A program made the position numbers and the translations under genes. Shown piece after piece: positions 23,411-31,155 of a DNA stretch of 32,306 nucleotides. Location: the NCBI RefSeq assembly GCF_004348265.1, contig NZ_SMNT01000074.1, forward strand, positions 1-32,306. The letters are read 5' to 3'. Source of the stretch: Methylobacterium segetis. Its GTDB lineage: Bacteria; Pseudomonadota; Alphaproteobacteria; Rhizobiales; Beijerinckiaceae. The notes under the pieces are model-generated. The model searched no databases and was not told the origin of the DNA. It worked only from the letters and a program-made list of their open reading frames with translations. Within the stretch, counting starts at the first letter, position 1; each line of letters starts with the position of its first letter.

Positions 23411-24523
23411 TTGGAAGAGCGGCGGCGGCGCCCCAACCTGCTCATCGGGCTCGCAATCCTCGGCGTCGCGCTGGGCGCCCTCGCCGTCTCGGAGGGCGGT
23501 GCGCCCTACGCCGCGCAACTCCGCGAGCAGACGGAACCCCTCCTCGCCCTCTGGCGCGCCCGCGTCGCTCCCCCGCCTCCCGAGCGCCCTCACCTGCCCG
23601 CGACGCGCACCGCGGTCGAGGACGGTCGCACGGTGGTGCGGATCAAGCCGGAGGAGCGGACCCGCCTCGGCCTGGAGACCGCGCGCGTCTCGGCGAGGCC
23701 GCACCGCCAGGAGTTGCAGGCCTATGGCAGCGTCCTTGACCTCGCCCGGGTGACGGAGCTCACCAATTCCTACGCCACGGCACGGGCCCAGCTTCAGACC
23801 GCGCAGGCCAAGGTCGAGATCTCGCGAAGCGCTCTCCGCCGGGCGAAGAATCTCGGGCAGTACGCGACGCCGGTGCAGGTGGAGACCACGAGCGGTACGC
23901 TCCAGACCGACGAAGCCGCCCTCATGGCCGCGGAATCGCAGCTGCGCACGCTCGCCGCCACCGCCCAGCAGGAATGGGGGCCGGTGATCGGCAAGGCCAT
24001 CGTCGAGCGCACACCCCTCGTCACCCGGCTGATCGAGCGGGAGGATTTCCTGATGCAGGTCACCCTGCCGCCGGGCGAGACCCTGAAAGGGATGCCGGGC
24101 GCGGCCTTCGCGGAGGTGCCGCCGCAATCGAGCCGCGTGTCCCTGCGCTTCGTCTCGCCGGCGACCCGCACCGACCAGCGCGTCCAGGGCCAGAGCTTCT
24201 ACTTCATCGTGGCCGGCGACGGCGGGCTCCTGCCCGGCATGAGCACGCTCGCCTTCGTGCCCGCCGAGCGCACGGTGACGGGCGTGCTGGTGCCGGAGGA
24301 CGCGGTGGTGCACTGGCAGGGGGGCACCTGGGTCTATCGCGGCCTCGACGAGAACGCCTTCGTGCGCCACCCGATCAAGTCCGACCCGCCGATGGCGGAC
24401 GATGCCTACGTCGTCGAGGACCTGACCGGCGAGACCGAGATCGTCCTGCGCGGTGGGCAGGCACTCCTCTCCGAGGAGATGAAGAGCCTGCTCCAGGTCT
24501 CGGGCGGCGTGGACGACGACTGA
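23411..24523 (+). CDS. RND efflux periplasmic adaptor (membrane fusion protein)
   Basis: Bridges the RND pump to the outer-membrane channel. A single N-terminal membrane or signal segment (NLLIGLAILGVALGALAV) is followed by an adaptor region with an alpha-helical hairpin (TNSYATARAQLQTAQAKVEI, ETTSGTLQTDEAALMAAESQ) and beta-barrel segments (GMSTLAFVPAERTVTGVLVP). I favour TTG 23411 because AGGGGAGG stands 5 bp before it, giving a product of 370 residues that starts right before the membrane segment. GTG 23366 is an alternative; the still longer frame has no ribosome site. The stop is separated by one base from the pump start. The lipoyl-like part is short and divergent, so the family call rests on the hairpin and on context. 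Confidence 0.82.
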   Translation: MEERRRRPNLLIGLAILGVALGALAVSEGGAPYAAQLREQTEPLLALWRARVAPPPPERPHLPATRTAVEDGRTVVRIKPEERTRLGLETARVSARPHRQELQAYGSVLDLARVTELTNSYATARAQLQTAQAKVEISRSALRRAKNLGQYATPVQVETTSGTLQTDEAALMAAESQLRTLAATAQQEWGPVIGKAIVERTPLVTRLIEREDFLMQVTLPPGETLKGMPGAAFAEVPPQSSRVSLRFVSPATRTDQRVQGQSFYFIVAGDGGLLPGMSTLAFVPAERTVTGVLVPEDAVVHWQGGTWVYRGLDENAFVRHPIKSDPPMADDAYVVEDLTGETEIVLRGGQALLSEEMKSLLQVSGGVDDD

Positions 24524-24524
24524 G

Positions 24525-27500
24525 GTGGGCCAGCTTCCCTCCGGCCCGCAGGCAGCCCTCGTCGCCTTTGCCGTGCGCTTCCGTGGAGTCGTGCTGGCGC
24601 TGGCGCTCGCCATCCTCGGCTTCGGCGCCCTGAGCCTCGGGGACGCCCAGTACGACGTGTTTCCAGAATTCGCGCCGCCCTCCGTGGTGATCCAGACCGA
24701 GGCGCCCGGCCTCAATCCCGAGCAGGTCGAGGTGCTGGTGACCCAGCCGATCGAGGTCTCGGTCAACGGACTGCCGGGGATCGAGGCCCTGCGCTCCTCC
24801 TCGATCCAGGGGCTCTCCGTCATCACCGTCACCTTCGGGCGCGGCAGCGACATCTACCGGGTGCGCCAGCTCGTCTCGGAGCGCCTCGCGGCGCTCGCGG
24901 GCCGCCTGCCGCAGGGGGTGATGCCGCCCGCCATGACGGCGCTCACCTCGTCCACCAGCACGGTGCTCCTCGTCGGGCTGACCTCGGAGCGGCGCTCAAG
25001 CCTCGACCTGCGCACCATCGCCGACTGGACGGTGCGGCTGCGGCTCCTCGCGGTGCCCGGCATCGCCCAGGTCTCGGTCTACGGTGGCGGCGTGCGCTCG
25101 CTCCAGGTGCAGGTCCGCCCGAACGACCTGATCCGCTTCCGGATCGGCATCAACGACGTGCTCGCGGCCGCCCGCAAGGCGACCGGCGTGCGGGGCGCCG
25201 GCTTCGTCGATACGGCCAACCAGCGCATCGCGCTCCAGACCGAGGGGCAGTCCCTCACCCCGGAGGAGGTGGCCCGCACCGTCCTCGTCAACGAAGGCGG
25301 CGCGAGCGTCGTGCTCGGCGACGTGGCGAACGTCGTGGCCGCTCCCGAGCCGCCGATCAGCGCGGCCCTAATCGACGGCAAGCCCGGCGTGCTCCTGATG
25401 GTCGGCGCGCAGTACGGCGCCAACACCCGCGAGGTCACGGCCCGGGTCGAGGCGGCCCTCGACGACCTTGCGCCGGCCCTTGCCCGCGAGGGCGTGGAAC
25501 TCCGGCCCGACCTCTTCCGCCCCGCGAACTTCATCGCGGTCGCCAACGCCAACGTGCTTCAGGCCCTGGCTCTCGGCGGCCTTCTCGTCATCGTCGTCCT
25601 GTTCGTCTTCCTCTACGATTGGCGCACCAGCGTGATCAGCGGGCTCGCCATCCCGCTCTCGCTGATGGTCGCGGTGCTGGCGCTCGCGGCCTTCGGCGAG
25701 AGCCTCAACACGATGACGCTGGGCGGGCTCGCCATCGCCATCGGCGAGGTCGTCGACGATGCTGTGATCGGCGTCGAGAACGTGGTCCGGCGCCTGCGCG
25801 AGAACCGGCGCCTCGGAGGCCCGCGGCCCGAGGGGAGGGTGGTCCTCGATGCGATCCTGGAGGTTCGCACGGCGGTGGCCTATGCCACGTTCGCGGTGCT
25901 CCTCGTGTTCCTGCCGGTGCTCGCCCTCTCCGGCGTCGCGGGGCGCCTGTTCGGCCCGTTGAGCCTCGCCTACATCCTGGCGGTCGTCGCCTCGCTCGGC
26001 GTCGCCCTCACGGTGACGCCGGCCCTCGCCATGCTGCTCCTGACGGGGCGGCGCGAGGCCGACACCCGCGAGCCGCCGACGATGCGCTGGTCGCGGGCGG
26101 CCTACGCCGCCCTCCTCGCCCGCATCAACCGGCACCCGCGCCTCGTCATCGCCAGCGGCCTCGTGCTGACGCTCGTCGGCGCCGGCATCGCCCCCTTCTT
26201 CGGGGGCACCTTCCTGCCGGACCTCAAGGAGGGCCACCTCATCCTGCACATGGCGGCCGCGCCCGGCACCTCGCTGCAGGAATCCCAGCGCCTCGGCGTG
26301 CAGATCACGGGGGAGCTCCGTGCGATCCCCGGCATCCGCGCCGTGGCCTCGCAGATCGGCCGCGCCGAGGCCGGGCAGGACACGGCGGGCACGCATTACA
26401 GCGAGATCCACATCGACCTCGTATCCGGCCTCGACGGCGCCGGCCAGAAGACGGTCGAGACGCGGATCCGCACCCTGATGGCGGGGTTTCCCGGCGCCGC
26501 CTTCTCGCTCAAGACCTTCCTGACCGAGCGCATCGAGGAGACGGTCTCGGGGTTCACGGCCCCCGTCGTCGTCAACGTGATCGGCAACGACCTCGACCGG
26601 ATCGAGGCCGCCGCCCGCGAGGTCGCCAGGGAACTCGCCGAGGTGCGCGGCGCGAGCGACATCCAGCAGGCCTCACCCGCCGGCCTGCCGCAGATCAACG
26701 TGTCCCTGCGCCCGAACGACCTGCGCCACTGGGGCCTCGACGCGATCGAGGTGCTGGAGGCGGTGCGCACCGCCTACCAGGGCGACATCGTCGGCCAGTC
26801 CTACGAGGGCAACGCCGTCTTCAACGTCATCGTCATCCTCGATGCGGGGGTGAGGGCGCGCCTCACCGCCGTCGGCGACATGCCCCTGCGGACGCCCGGC
26901 GGCAGCTACATCCGCCTGTCGCAGGTGGCCGACATCTACGAGACGTCCGGCCGCTACCAAGTGCAGCACCAGGGCGCGCAGCGCGTCCAGGCGGTGACGG
27001 CGAACGTGGTCGGGCGCGACGTCGCCTCCTTCGTCGCCGCCGCCCAGCGCAAGATCGCCCGCGAGGTGCGCCTGCCCCAGGGCGTCTACGTCTCCTTCGC
27101 GGGCTCGGCCGAGGCGCAGGCGCGGGCGCGGCGGGACCTCCTCACCTATTCGGGGCTCGCCGGCCTCGGCATCGTGCTGCTGCTCGCGGTCATTACGGGC
27201 TCGCTGCGCAACCTCGTCCTCGTCCTCGTGAACCTGCCCTTCGCCTTCGTCGGCGGGGTCTTTGCCGTGGCGCTGACCGGCAGCGTGCTCTCGCTCGGCT
27301 CGATCGTCGGCTTCGTGACCCTGTTCGGCATCTCGTTGCGCAACACCATCATGATGATCTCGCACTACGAGCATCTGGTGAGCGTCGAGGGCCGCGCCTG
27401 GGACGGGAAGACCGCCATCGAGGGCGCGGCGGACCGGCTGGTGCCGATCCTGATGACCTCGCTCGTCACCGGCCTCGGCCTTCTGCCGCTGGCGCTCGGA

Positions 27501-27698
27501 GCCGGCGAGCCGGGTCGCGAGATCGAGGGCCCGATGGCGATCGTGATCCTCGGCGGTCTCGTGACCTCGACGCTCCTCAACCTCCTGATCCTGCCGACCC
27601 TCGCGCTCCGCTACGGCCGCTTCCGGGCCGACGAGGGCAGGGGGCTCGGTGAGGCGAGGGGGCTTCCGGCGGGTGAGAGGGCACAGGCGGCGGAGTGA
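24525..27698 (+). CDS. RND efflux pump, heavy-metal (CzcA/CusA) type permease
   Basis: A 1057-residue, 12-span inner-membrane pump driven by protons. The N-terminal helix (VVLALALAILGFGALSLG) leads into QYDVFPEFAPPSVVIQTEAP and GLNPEQVEVLVTQPIE, typical of the heavy-metal efflux branch. The membrane-4 region IAIGEVVDDAVIGVENVVRR (from about residue 404) holds the paired acidic residues of proton relay. The second half repeats the fold (GIVLLLAVITGSLRNLVLVL, GFVTLFGISLRNTIMMISHY). Whether the substrate is a metal or organic cannot be told; the methionine clusters that mark copper/silver pumps are not obvious. The GTG start follows the adaptor stop by one base. No outer-membrane factor gene is adjacent. 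Confidence 0.93.
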   Translation: MGQLPSGPQAALVAFAVRFRGVVLALALAILGFGALSLGDAQYDVFPEFAPPSVVIQTEAPGLNPEQVEVLVTQPIEVSVNGLPGIEALRSSSIQGLSVITVTFGRGSDIYRVRQLVSERLAALAGRLPQGVMPPAMTALTSSTSTVLLVGLTSERRSSLDLRTIADWTVRLRLLAVPGIAQVSVYGGGVRSLQVQVRPNDLIRFRIGINDVLAAARKATGVRGAGFVDTANQRIALQTEGQSLTPEEVARTVLVNEGGASVVLGDVANVVAAPEPPISAALIDGKPGVLLMVGAQYGANTREVTARVEAALDDLAPALAREGVELRPDLFRPANFIAVANANVLQALALGGLLVIVVLFVFLYDWRTSVISGLAIPLSLMVAVLALAAFGESLNTMTLGGLAIAIGEVVDDAVIGVENVVRRLRENRRLGGPRPEGRVVLDAILEVRTAVAYATFAVLLVFLPVLALSGVAGRLFGPLSLAYILAVVASLGVALTVTPALAMLLLTGRREADTREPPTMRWSRAAYAALLARINRHPRLVIASGLVLTLVGAGIAPFFGGTFLPDLKEGHLILHMAAAPGTSLQESQRLGVQITGELRAIPGIRAVASQIGRAEAGQDTAGTHYSEIHIDLVSGLDGAGQKTVETRIRTLMAGFPGAAFSLKTFLTERIEETVSGFTAPVVVNVIGNDLDRIEAAAREVARELAEVRGASDIQQASPAGLPQINVSLRPNDLRHWGLDAIEVLEAVRTAYQGDIVGQSYEGNAVFNVIVILDAGVRARLTAVGDMPLRTPGGSYIRLSQVADIYETSGRYQVQHQGAQRVQAVTANVVGRDVASFVAAAQRKIAREVRLPQGVYVSFAGSAEAQARARRDLLTYSGLAGLGIVLLLAVITGSLRNLVLVLVNLPFAFVGGVFAVALTGSVLSLGSIVGFVTLFGISLRNTIMMISHYEHLVSVEGRAWDGKTAIEGAADRLVPILMTSLVTGLGLLPLALGAGEPGREIEGPMAIVILGGLVTSTLLNLLILPTLALRYGRFRADEGRGLGEARGLPAGERAQAAE

Positions 27699-27781
27699 CG
27701 GGTGCCCTCGCCCGCTTGCGAAGGAGCCTCCGGCCGGCGGATACAGGTCGGACGGTCGGCCCGGAGCCGGTCGCGTCTCCC

Positions 27782-28258
27782 ATGAACGAGACCAGCATGC
27801 GCCTCGCGTCCCTCGCCCTGCTCGCAGCTCTCCTGGGAGCAGCCTCCGCGCGCTCTGCCCGGGCCGAGCCGGATCCGGCCGGCCCTCAGGCGCCGGCCGG
27901 CGCCCCGGCCTCGCAGGCTCCGCCAGTGCTGCCGCTGATGCGGGTCGTGCCGAAGGGCGAGGCGCGCAGCATCGGCTTCTTCGCCGCGCTCTTCCCGGAT
28001 TGCAGCACCCAGGGACCGATCGTGGTTCGGCTGCTGGCGCCGCCTAAGCACGGCAAGGTCAGCTTCTCGGAAGTCGAATCCTTTCCGCGCTACGCGGCCG
28101 GTTCGCCGCTCGCCGCCTGCAATGCCAAGCGCGTCCCGGGCCTGAAGATGGTCTACGAGTCGGAGGAGGGGTTCGAGGGCCTCGACACCTACCGGATCTT
28201 CCTCATCAACCCGGACGGGACGGGCTTCGAGTCGGAGGTGAAAGTCTCGGTGCGGTGA
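27782..28258 (+). CDS. Small secreted protein with Ig/cadherin-like domain
   Basis: A clear signal peptide (MRLASLALLAALLGAASARS, cut near ARAEP) is followed by a Pro/Ala linker and a ~100-residue domain. The domain's pattern is that of bacterial Ig/cadherin-like repeats: LLAPPKHGKVSF, then VPGLKMVYESEEGFEGLDTY and a final strand ending in SEVKVSVR. Two cysteines could form a disulfide. I do not recognise a named family. The frame is open from GTG 27695, which overlaps the pump stop, but ATG 27782 or 27797 gives the better signal peptide. It may belong to the efflux operon as an accessory periplasmic protein (inference from position only). Confidence 0.7.
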   Translation: MNETSMRLASLALLAALLGAASARSARAEPDPAGPQAPAGAPASQAPPVLPLMRVVPKGEARSIGFFAALFPDCSTQGPIVVRLLAPPKHGKVSFSEVESFPRYAAGSPLAACNAKRVPGLKMVYESEEGFEGLDTYRIFLINPDGTGFESEVKVSVR

Positions 28259-28302
28259 CCCGGAGGAGCACCGGAAAGCCCAGCCGAAGGCCTTTTGAAT
28301 GC

Positions 28303-28327
28303 GTTCGCATAAGATATATTATGGAAC
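28303..28327. promoter_or_regulatory. AT-rich dyad downstream of the secreted protein gene
   Basis: CATAA and TTATG flank GATATA, with outer arms GTTC and GAAC (one bulged base), giving an imperfect inverted repeat. It stands out in an otherwise GC-rich 28259-28505 gap. It looks like an operator or strong promoter region, but no gene starts close downstream on either strand. A weak AAGGCCTTTT stretch at 28288-28297 may end the efflux transcript. Confidence 0.35.
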
Positions 28328-28450
28328 TTGAAGGTCTGGGATCGTCGGGTAGGGGGCCTGGATCTCCGTGTTCGGGGATGCTTGCCGCGGTGGCGGTCCA
28401 GGGGTTTCCGAACGCCACTCTGCGGATCCGGTCCGGATGCCACACAGGCA

Positions 28451-28477
28451 GGAGGGCCGCCTCGACAGCGGCCCTCC
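28451..28477 (-). terminator. Strong hairpin after the small Asn-rich gene
   Basis: A 10-bp perfect stem, GGAGGGCCGC / GCGGCCCTCC, with a 7-nt loop (CTCGACA) lies 29 bp after the stop of the small minus-strand gene. On the minus strand it is followed by TGCCTGTGTGG, a mildly T-rich run. Its position supports termination of that transcript. Confidence 0.6.
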
Positions 28478-28505
28478 CCGATCCGGACGTGTTAGAGCCG
28501 GTCGG

Positions 28506-28670
28506 TCACTCCTTGTCGCCCCGATGCACGCCCTTGTCGCGATTCTCCTTCAGGCGGCCGTCATCCGAGTGCTGAACGCTTCCCTGATGCGGAGTTCCGG
28601 TATTCTTGTTGTTCTTTTCCGTATTGTTATGCGTGTTTCTGTCGTTGTTCTGCTGATGATTGTTCGCCAT
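28506..28670 (-). CDS. Asn/His-rich 54-residue hydrophilic protein
   Basis: Unrecognised. ATG 28670 has a good ribosome site (GGAG, 7 bp spacing). The protein begins MANNHQQNNDRNTHNNTEKN and ends in a charged tail (SDDGRLKENRDKGVHRGDKE). It has no hydrophobic segment, signal or cysteine and is likely disordered. Eleven of the first 23 residues are Asn. Codons are AT-richer than in neighbours, partly because of the Asn content, so foreign origin is not proven. A candidate EcfG promoter lies 49 bp upstream and a 10-bp-stem hairpin downstream, so it looks like a complete single-gene unit. Small hydrophilic proteins of this kind are common among stress-induced genes in related bacteria (general knowledge; no homologue identified). 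Confidence 0.65.
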   Translation of the reverse strand: MANNHQQNNDRNTHNNTEKNNKNTGTPHQGSVQHSDDGRLKENRDKGVHRGDKE

Positions 28671-28718
28671 TACGAGTCTCCATTTTGCAGAACGACGCTG
28701 TCACGTCGCTGAGCAAAC

Positions 28719-28743
28719 AACAATTGTTACCCTCATGGGTTCC
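28719..28743 (-). promoter_or_regulatory. Candidate EcfG (general stress sigma factor) promoter
   Basis: On the minus strand GGAAC (28743-28739) and TGTT (28722-28719) are spaced by 16 bp. The consensus in Methylobacterium and relatives is GGAAC, 16-17 bp, CGTT, so the -35 box is perfect and the -10 matches 3 of 4. It lies 49 bp before the start of the Asn-rich gene. A perfect palindrome AACAATTGTT (28719-28728) overlaps the -10 box. Confidence 0.5.
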
Positions 28744-28870
28744 GATGCTGCAGACCCGCAATTTATACCCTCCTGCGACGCTCGGTCCTCTCGACAGGCC
28801 GATCGGAAACAGGCGCTTGGCAGGCCGCGCCGGTGGGACCTCAGCGGCGTCAAGGAGTTGCCGAGCCTCG

Positions 28871-28917
28871 GGCGCGGATACGCGCCTCCCCGAAATCGAG
28901 CCGGTCGAATCTCGATT
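28871..28917 (+). promoter_or_regulatory. Two inverted repeats upstream of the truncated haemoglobin gene
   Basis: In the 342-bp gap 28671-29012, GGCGCG / CGCGCC flank GATA (28871-28886), and AATCGAG / CTCGATT flank a 10-bp spacer (28894-28917). The second, 96 bp before the haemoglobin start, has the size of a dimeric regulator site. It does not match FNR or NsrR consensus. No confident promoter boxes are seen. Confidence 0.35.
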
Positions 28918-29012
28918 GCCCGAATGGTCGAAACGCCGCAGGGCTTTGGCCTGGGGAGGGCGCATCTCCCCTGCCCCGGTACGGGCCGAGGCCGAACCGA
29001 CGGGGAGCAGGA

Positions 29013-29441
29013 ATGGCGCGCGTGAGCCGAATCCCAGCCCGTGATGGCCCGCGTGCCACCCTCAGCGAGGCGAGCCTGTCGGCCTTCCTCGCCGCATTCT
29101 ATGCGAAGGTGCGGCAGGACGACCTGATCGGTCCGGTCTTCGCCCGGGCGATTCCCGATGCGGCGTGGCCGGCCCATCTCGCGGTGATCCGGGACTTCTG
29201 GTCCTCGGTTCTGCTCAAGTCCGGCCGCTACAAGGGAAATCCCTTCGGGAAGCACCTTGCCCTCGGCACTCTCGAGCCCGTTCACTTCACCCGCTGGCTC
29301 GGTCTGTTCGAGCAGACGGCGGGCGAGACGTTCGAGCCCGAGACCGCCGCCGCTCTCGTCGAGCGAGCCCACCGCATCGGCGACAGCCTGAAGGCCGGCC
29401 TGTTCTTCCGGCCAGAGGCGGCACCGGGCGAGGGGGCCTGA
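29013..29441 (+). CDS. Group III truncated haemoglobin
   Basis: Small haem protein linked to nitric oxide, oxygen or redox handling. The 142 residues carry the group III pattern: LSAFLAAFYAKVRQDDLIGP with Tyr30 at the B10 position, HLAVIRDFWSSVLL with His55, SGRYKGNPFGKHLAL, and HFTRWLGLF with proximal His91. The glycine motifs of groups I and II are missing, as usual for group III. The start ATG 29013 follows GGGGAGCAGGA; the open frame extends upstream without good starts. It is convergent with the helicase gene, 18 bp apart, with no room for an independent terminator. Confidence 0.9.
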   Translation: MARVSRIPARDGPRATLSEASLSAFLAAFYAKVRQDDLIGPVFARAIPDAAWPAHLAVIRDFWSSVLLKSGRYKGNPFGKHLALGTLEPVHFTRWLGLFEQTAGETFEPETAAALVERAHRIGDSLKAGLFFRPEAAPGEGA

Positions 29442-29459
29442 GCCCCCTGCCCCGCCCCG

Positions 29460-31097
29460 TCAGGCCGCGAGCCCGTCGGTCCGCCGCAGGTCCGCGAAGC
29501 TGCGCCCGTCCGCGAAGCGCAGCTCGACACTCTCGGCGATCCGGCCGCTGGCGCGGATCCGGATGGCGACGGGGCATGCGATCTCGTCCGCTCGGCCCAG
29601 CGCCTCGGCGACCGTGAGCGGCGCGTCGCGGCCGCCGCCGAGGCCGCGCCACCAGCGGACCGCCTTCTCGCGGCCGTAGCCGCTGCCTTCGAGGTCAAGC
29701 CGGAGCTCGTGACGGCCACCATCGGCCCGGCGCAGGCTCAACCCGAGGCTCTCCGTGACGCCCGCGCCGGGACAGGCCCGAAGAGTCCAACCCTCGATCG
29801 GGGTCCAGGCCGAAACCGTCCGCGACAGGATCGGCAGCGCGTCGTCGGCCACGGCCTCGTGCTTCGGCTCGGTCTCGGCCTCCTCCTCGACCCAGCAAGC
29901 CTCGCAGGTGCTGGCGTTCAGGGCGATGAGGGCGCCACAACCGGGGCAGGGCTTGGCGCGCACCTCGCCTTCCCGCCCCCGCACTGAAGCGGCCGTACGG
30001 GCGGTGACGATGTCGACCGGCCCATGCATGCGCACGAGCCCGGCATAATCGAGGATCAGCGCGTCCGCCTTGCCCGGCGCGAGGCGCAGGGCGCGCCCGA
30101 CCTGCTGCACGTAGAGGCCGGTGCTCTGGGTCGGGCGCAGCAGCGCCACGAGATCGACTGCGGGCACGTTGAAGCCCGTCGCCAGCACGCCGACCGAGGT
30201 GAGACAGCGGATACGGCCCTCGCGGAAGGCCCGCACGATGCGGTCGCGCTCGCGCTTGCCGGTTTCGCCGGAGACCGTCTCGCAGGTGAGGCCGTGGGCT
30301 CGAACCGCGTCCCGCACGGCGTCCGCATGGGCGAGGCTGACGCAGAAGGCGAGCCAAGCCCGGCGCCGCTCCCCGAAGGTCACCATCTCCTCGACCGCGG
30401 CGCGGGTGATCCAATCCTGGTTGACCGCCGCATCGAGGGCGCTCGGGACGTAGTCGCCGCCGCGCTTGGCCACACCCGAGACGTCGAGGGCCGTGAACGT
30501 CGCCTTCGAGACGAGGGGGCTGAGATAGCCTCGGTGGATCAGGTCGCCGACATTCGCCTCGTAGACGATGCGCTCGAAGATCCGCCCCTCCCCCTCGTCG
30601 AGACGGCCGGAATCGAGCCGGTAGGGCGTCGCGGTCAGGCCGACCACCCGAAGCTCGGGGCGCCGGGCGCGAAGGCCCGCGAGGAAGCGGCCGTAACGAG
30701 TCTCGGCCGAGCGCGGGATGAGATGCGCCTCGTCGACGACGACGAGGTCGCGGGCGCCGATCGCCTCGACCCGGCTCCACACCGACTGGATGCCGCAGAA
30801 CAGGACACGGGCGCCGGAGTCCCGCCGCCCGAGCCCGGCCGAGTCGATGCCCGCCGGCGCCTCCGGCCAATGGGCGAGGAGTTCCTGATGGTTCTGAGCG
30901 ATCAGCTCACGGCTGTGCGTGACGATGGCGACGCGCGTGGCGGGAGCGCGCGCCAGGGTCTCCCGGACGAGGGCGGCGATGACGAAGGCCTTGCCGGCCC
31001 CCGTGGGCAGGACGACGAGGCCGTCCCGCCCTCCCCCGCGCCAATGGGCGTCGAGCGCATCGAGGCTGGCGCGCTGGTAATCCCGAAGCTGCAGCAT
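29460..31097 (-). CDS. RadD-like superfamily 2 DEAH helicase with zinc ribbon
   Basis: A 545-residue SF2 helicase. The Q-motif-like start is LRDYQRASLDALDAH. The Walker A reads LPTGAGKAFV, with Ala37 where Thr or Ser is normal. The DEAH box is VVVDEAHLIP (Asp122-His125), motif III TATPYR at 155-160, and motif VI QQVGRALRLAPGKADALILD. A four-cysteine zinc ribbon (CPGCGALIALNASTCEAC) follows. This order matches RadD (YejH), which helps RecA-dependent repair and rescues stalled forks. The last ~100 residues have no recognised domain. ATG 31097 gives the standard N-terminus; the longer frame is intergenic. It lies 58 bp after cobF on the same strand. The P-loop change may reduce Mg-ATP binding. 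Confidence 0.88.
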   Translation of the reverse strand: MLQLRDYQRASLDALDAHWRGGGRDGLVVLPTGAGKAFVIAALVRETLARAPATRVAIVTHSRELIAQNHQELLAHWPEAPAGIDSAGLGRRDSGARVLFCGIQSVWSRVEAIGARDLVVVDEAHLIPRSAETRYGRFLAGLRARRPELRVVGLTATPYRLDSGRLDEGEGRIFERIVYEANVGDLIHRGYLSPLVSKATFTALDVSGVAKRGGDYVPSALDAAVNQDWITRAAVEEMVTFGERRRAWLAFCVSLAHADAVRDAVRAHGLTCETVSGETGKRERDRIVRAFREGRIRCLTSVGVLATGFNVPAVDLVALLRPTQSTGLYVQQVGRALRLAPGKADALILDYAGLVRMHGPVDIVTARTAASVRGREGEVRAKPCPGCGALIALNASTCEACWVEEEAETEPKHEAVADDALPILSRTVSAWTPIEGWTLRACPGAGVTESLGLSLRRADGGRHELRLDLEGSGYGREKAVRWWRGLGGGRDAPLTVAEALGRADEIACPVAIRIRASGRIAESVELRFADGRSFADLRRTDGLAA

Positions 31098-31155
31098 GCC
31101 GCCGTCTAGCGCGGGATCGGGCGTCCCGTCCGTGGCGGATCGGTCGCGCCGGGCC

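Noticed and set aside
21959..24853. A 964-codon open frame on the minus strand
   Set aside because: It crosses the histidine kinase, the intergenic gap and the RND adaptor, all well supported on the plus strand, and shows no domain.
28255..28575. Plus-strand frame of 106 codons overlapping the end of the secreted protein gene
   Set aside because: No coding character, and it crosses the hairpin and the small minus-strand gene.
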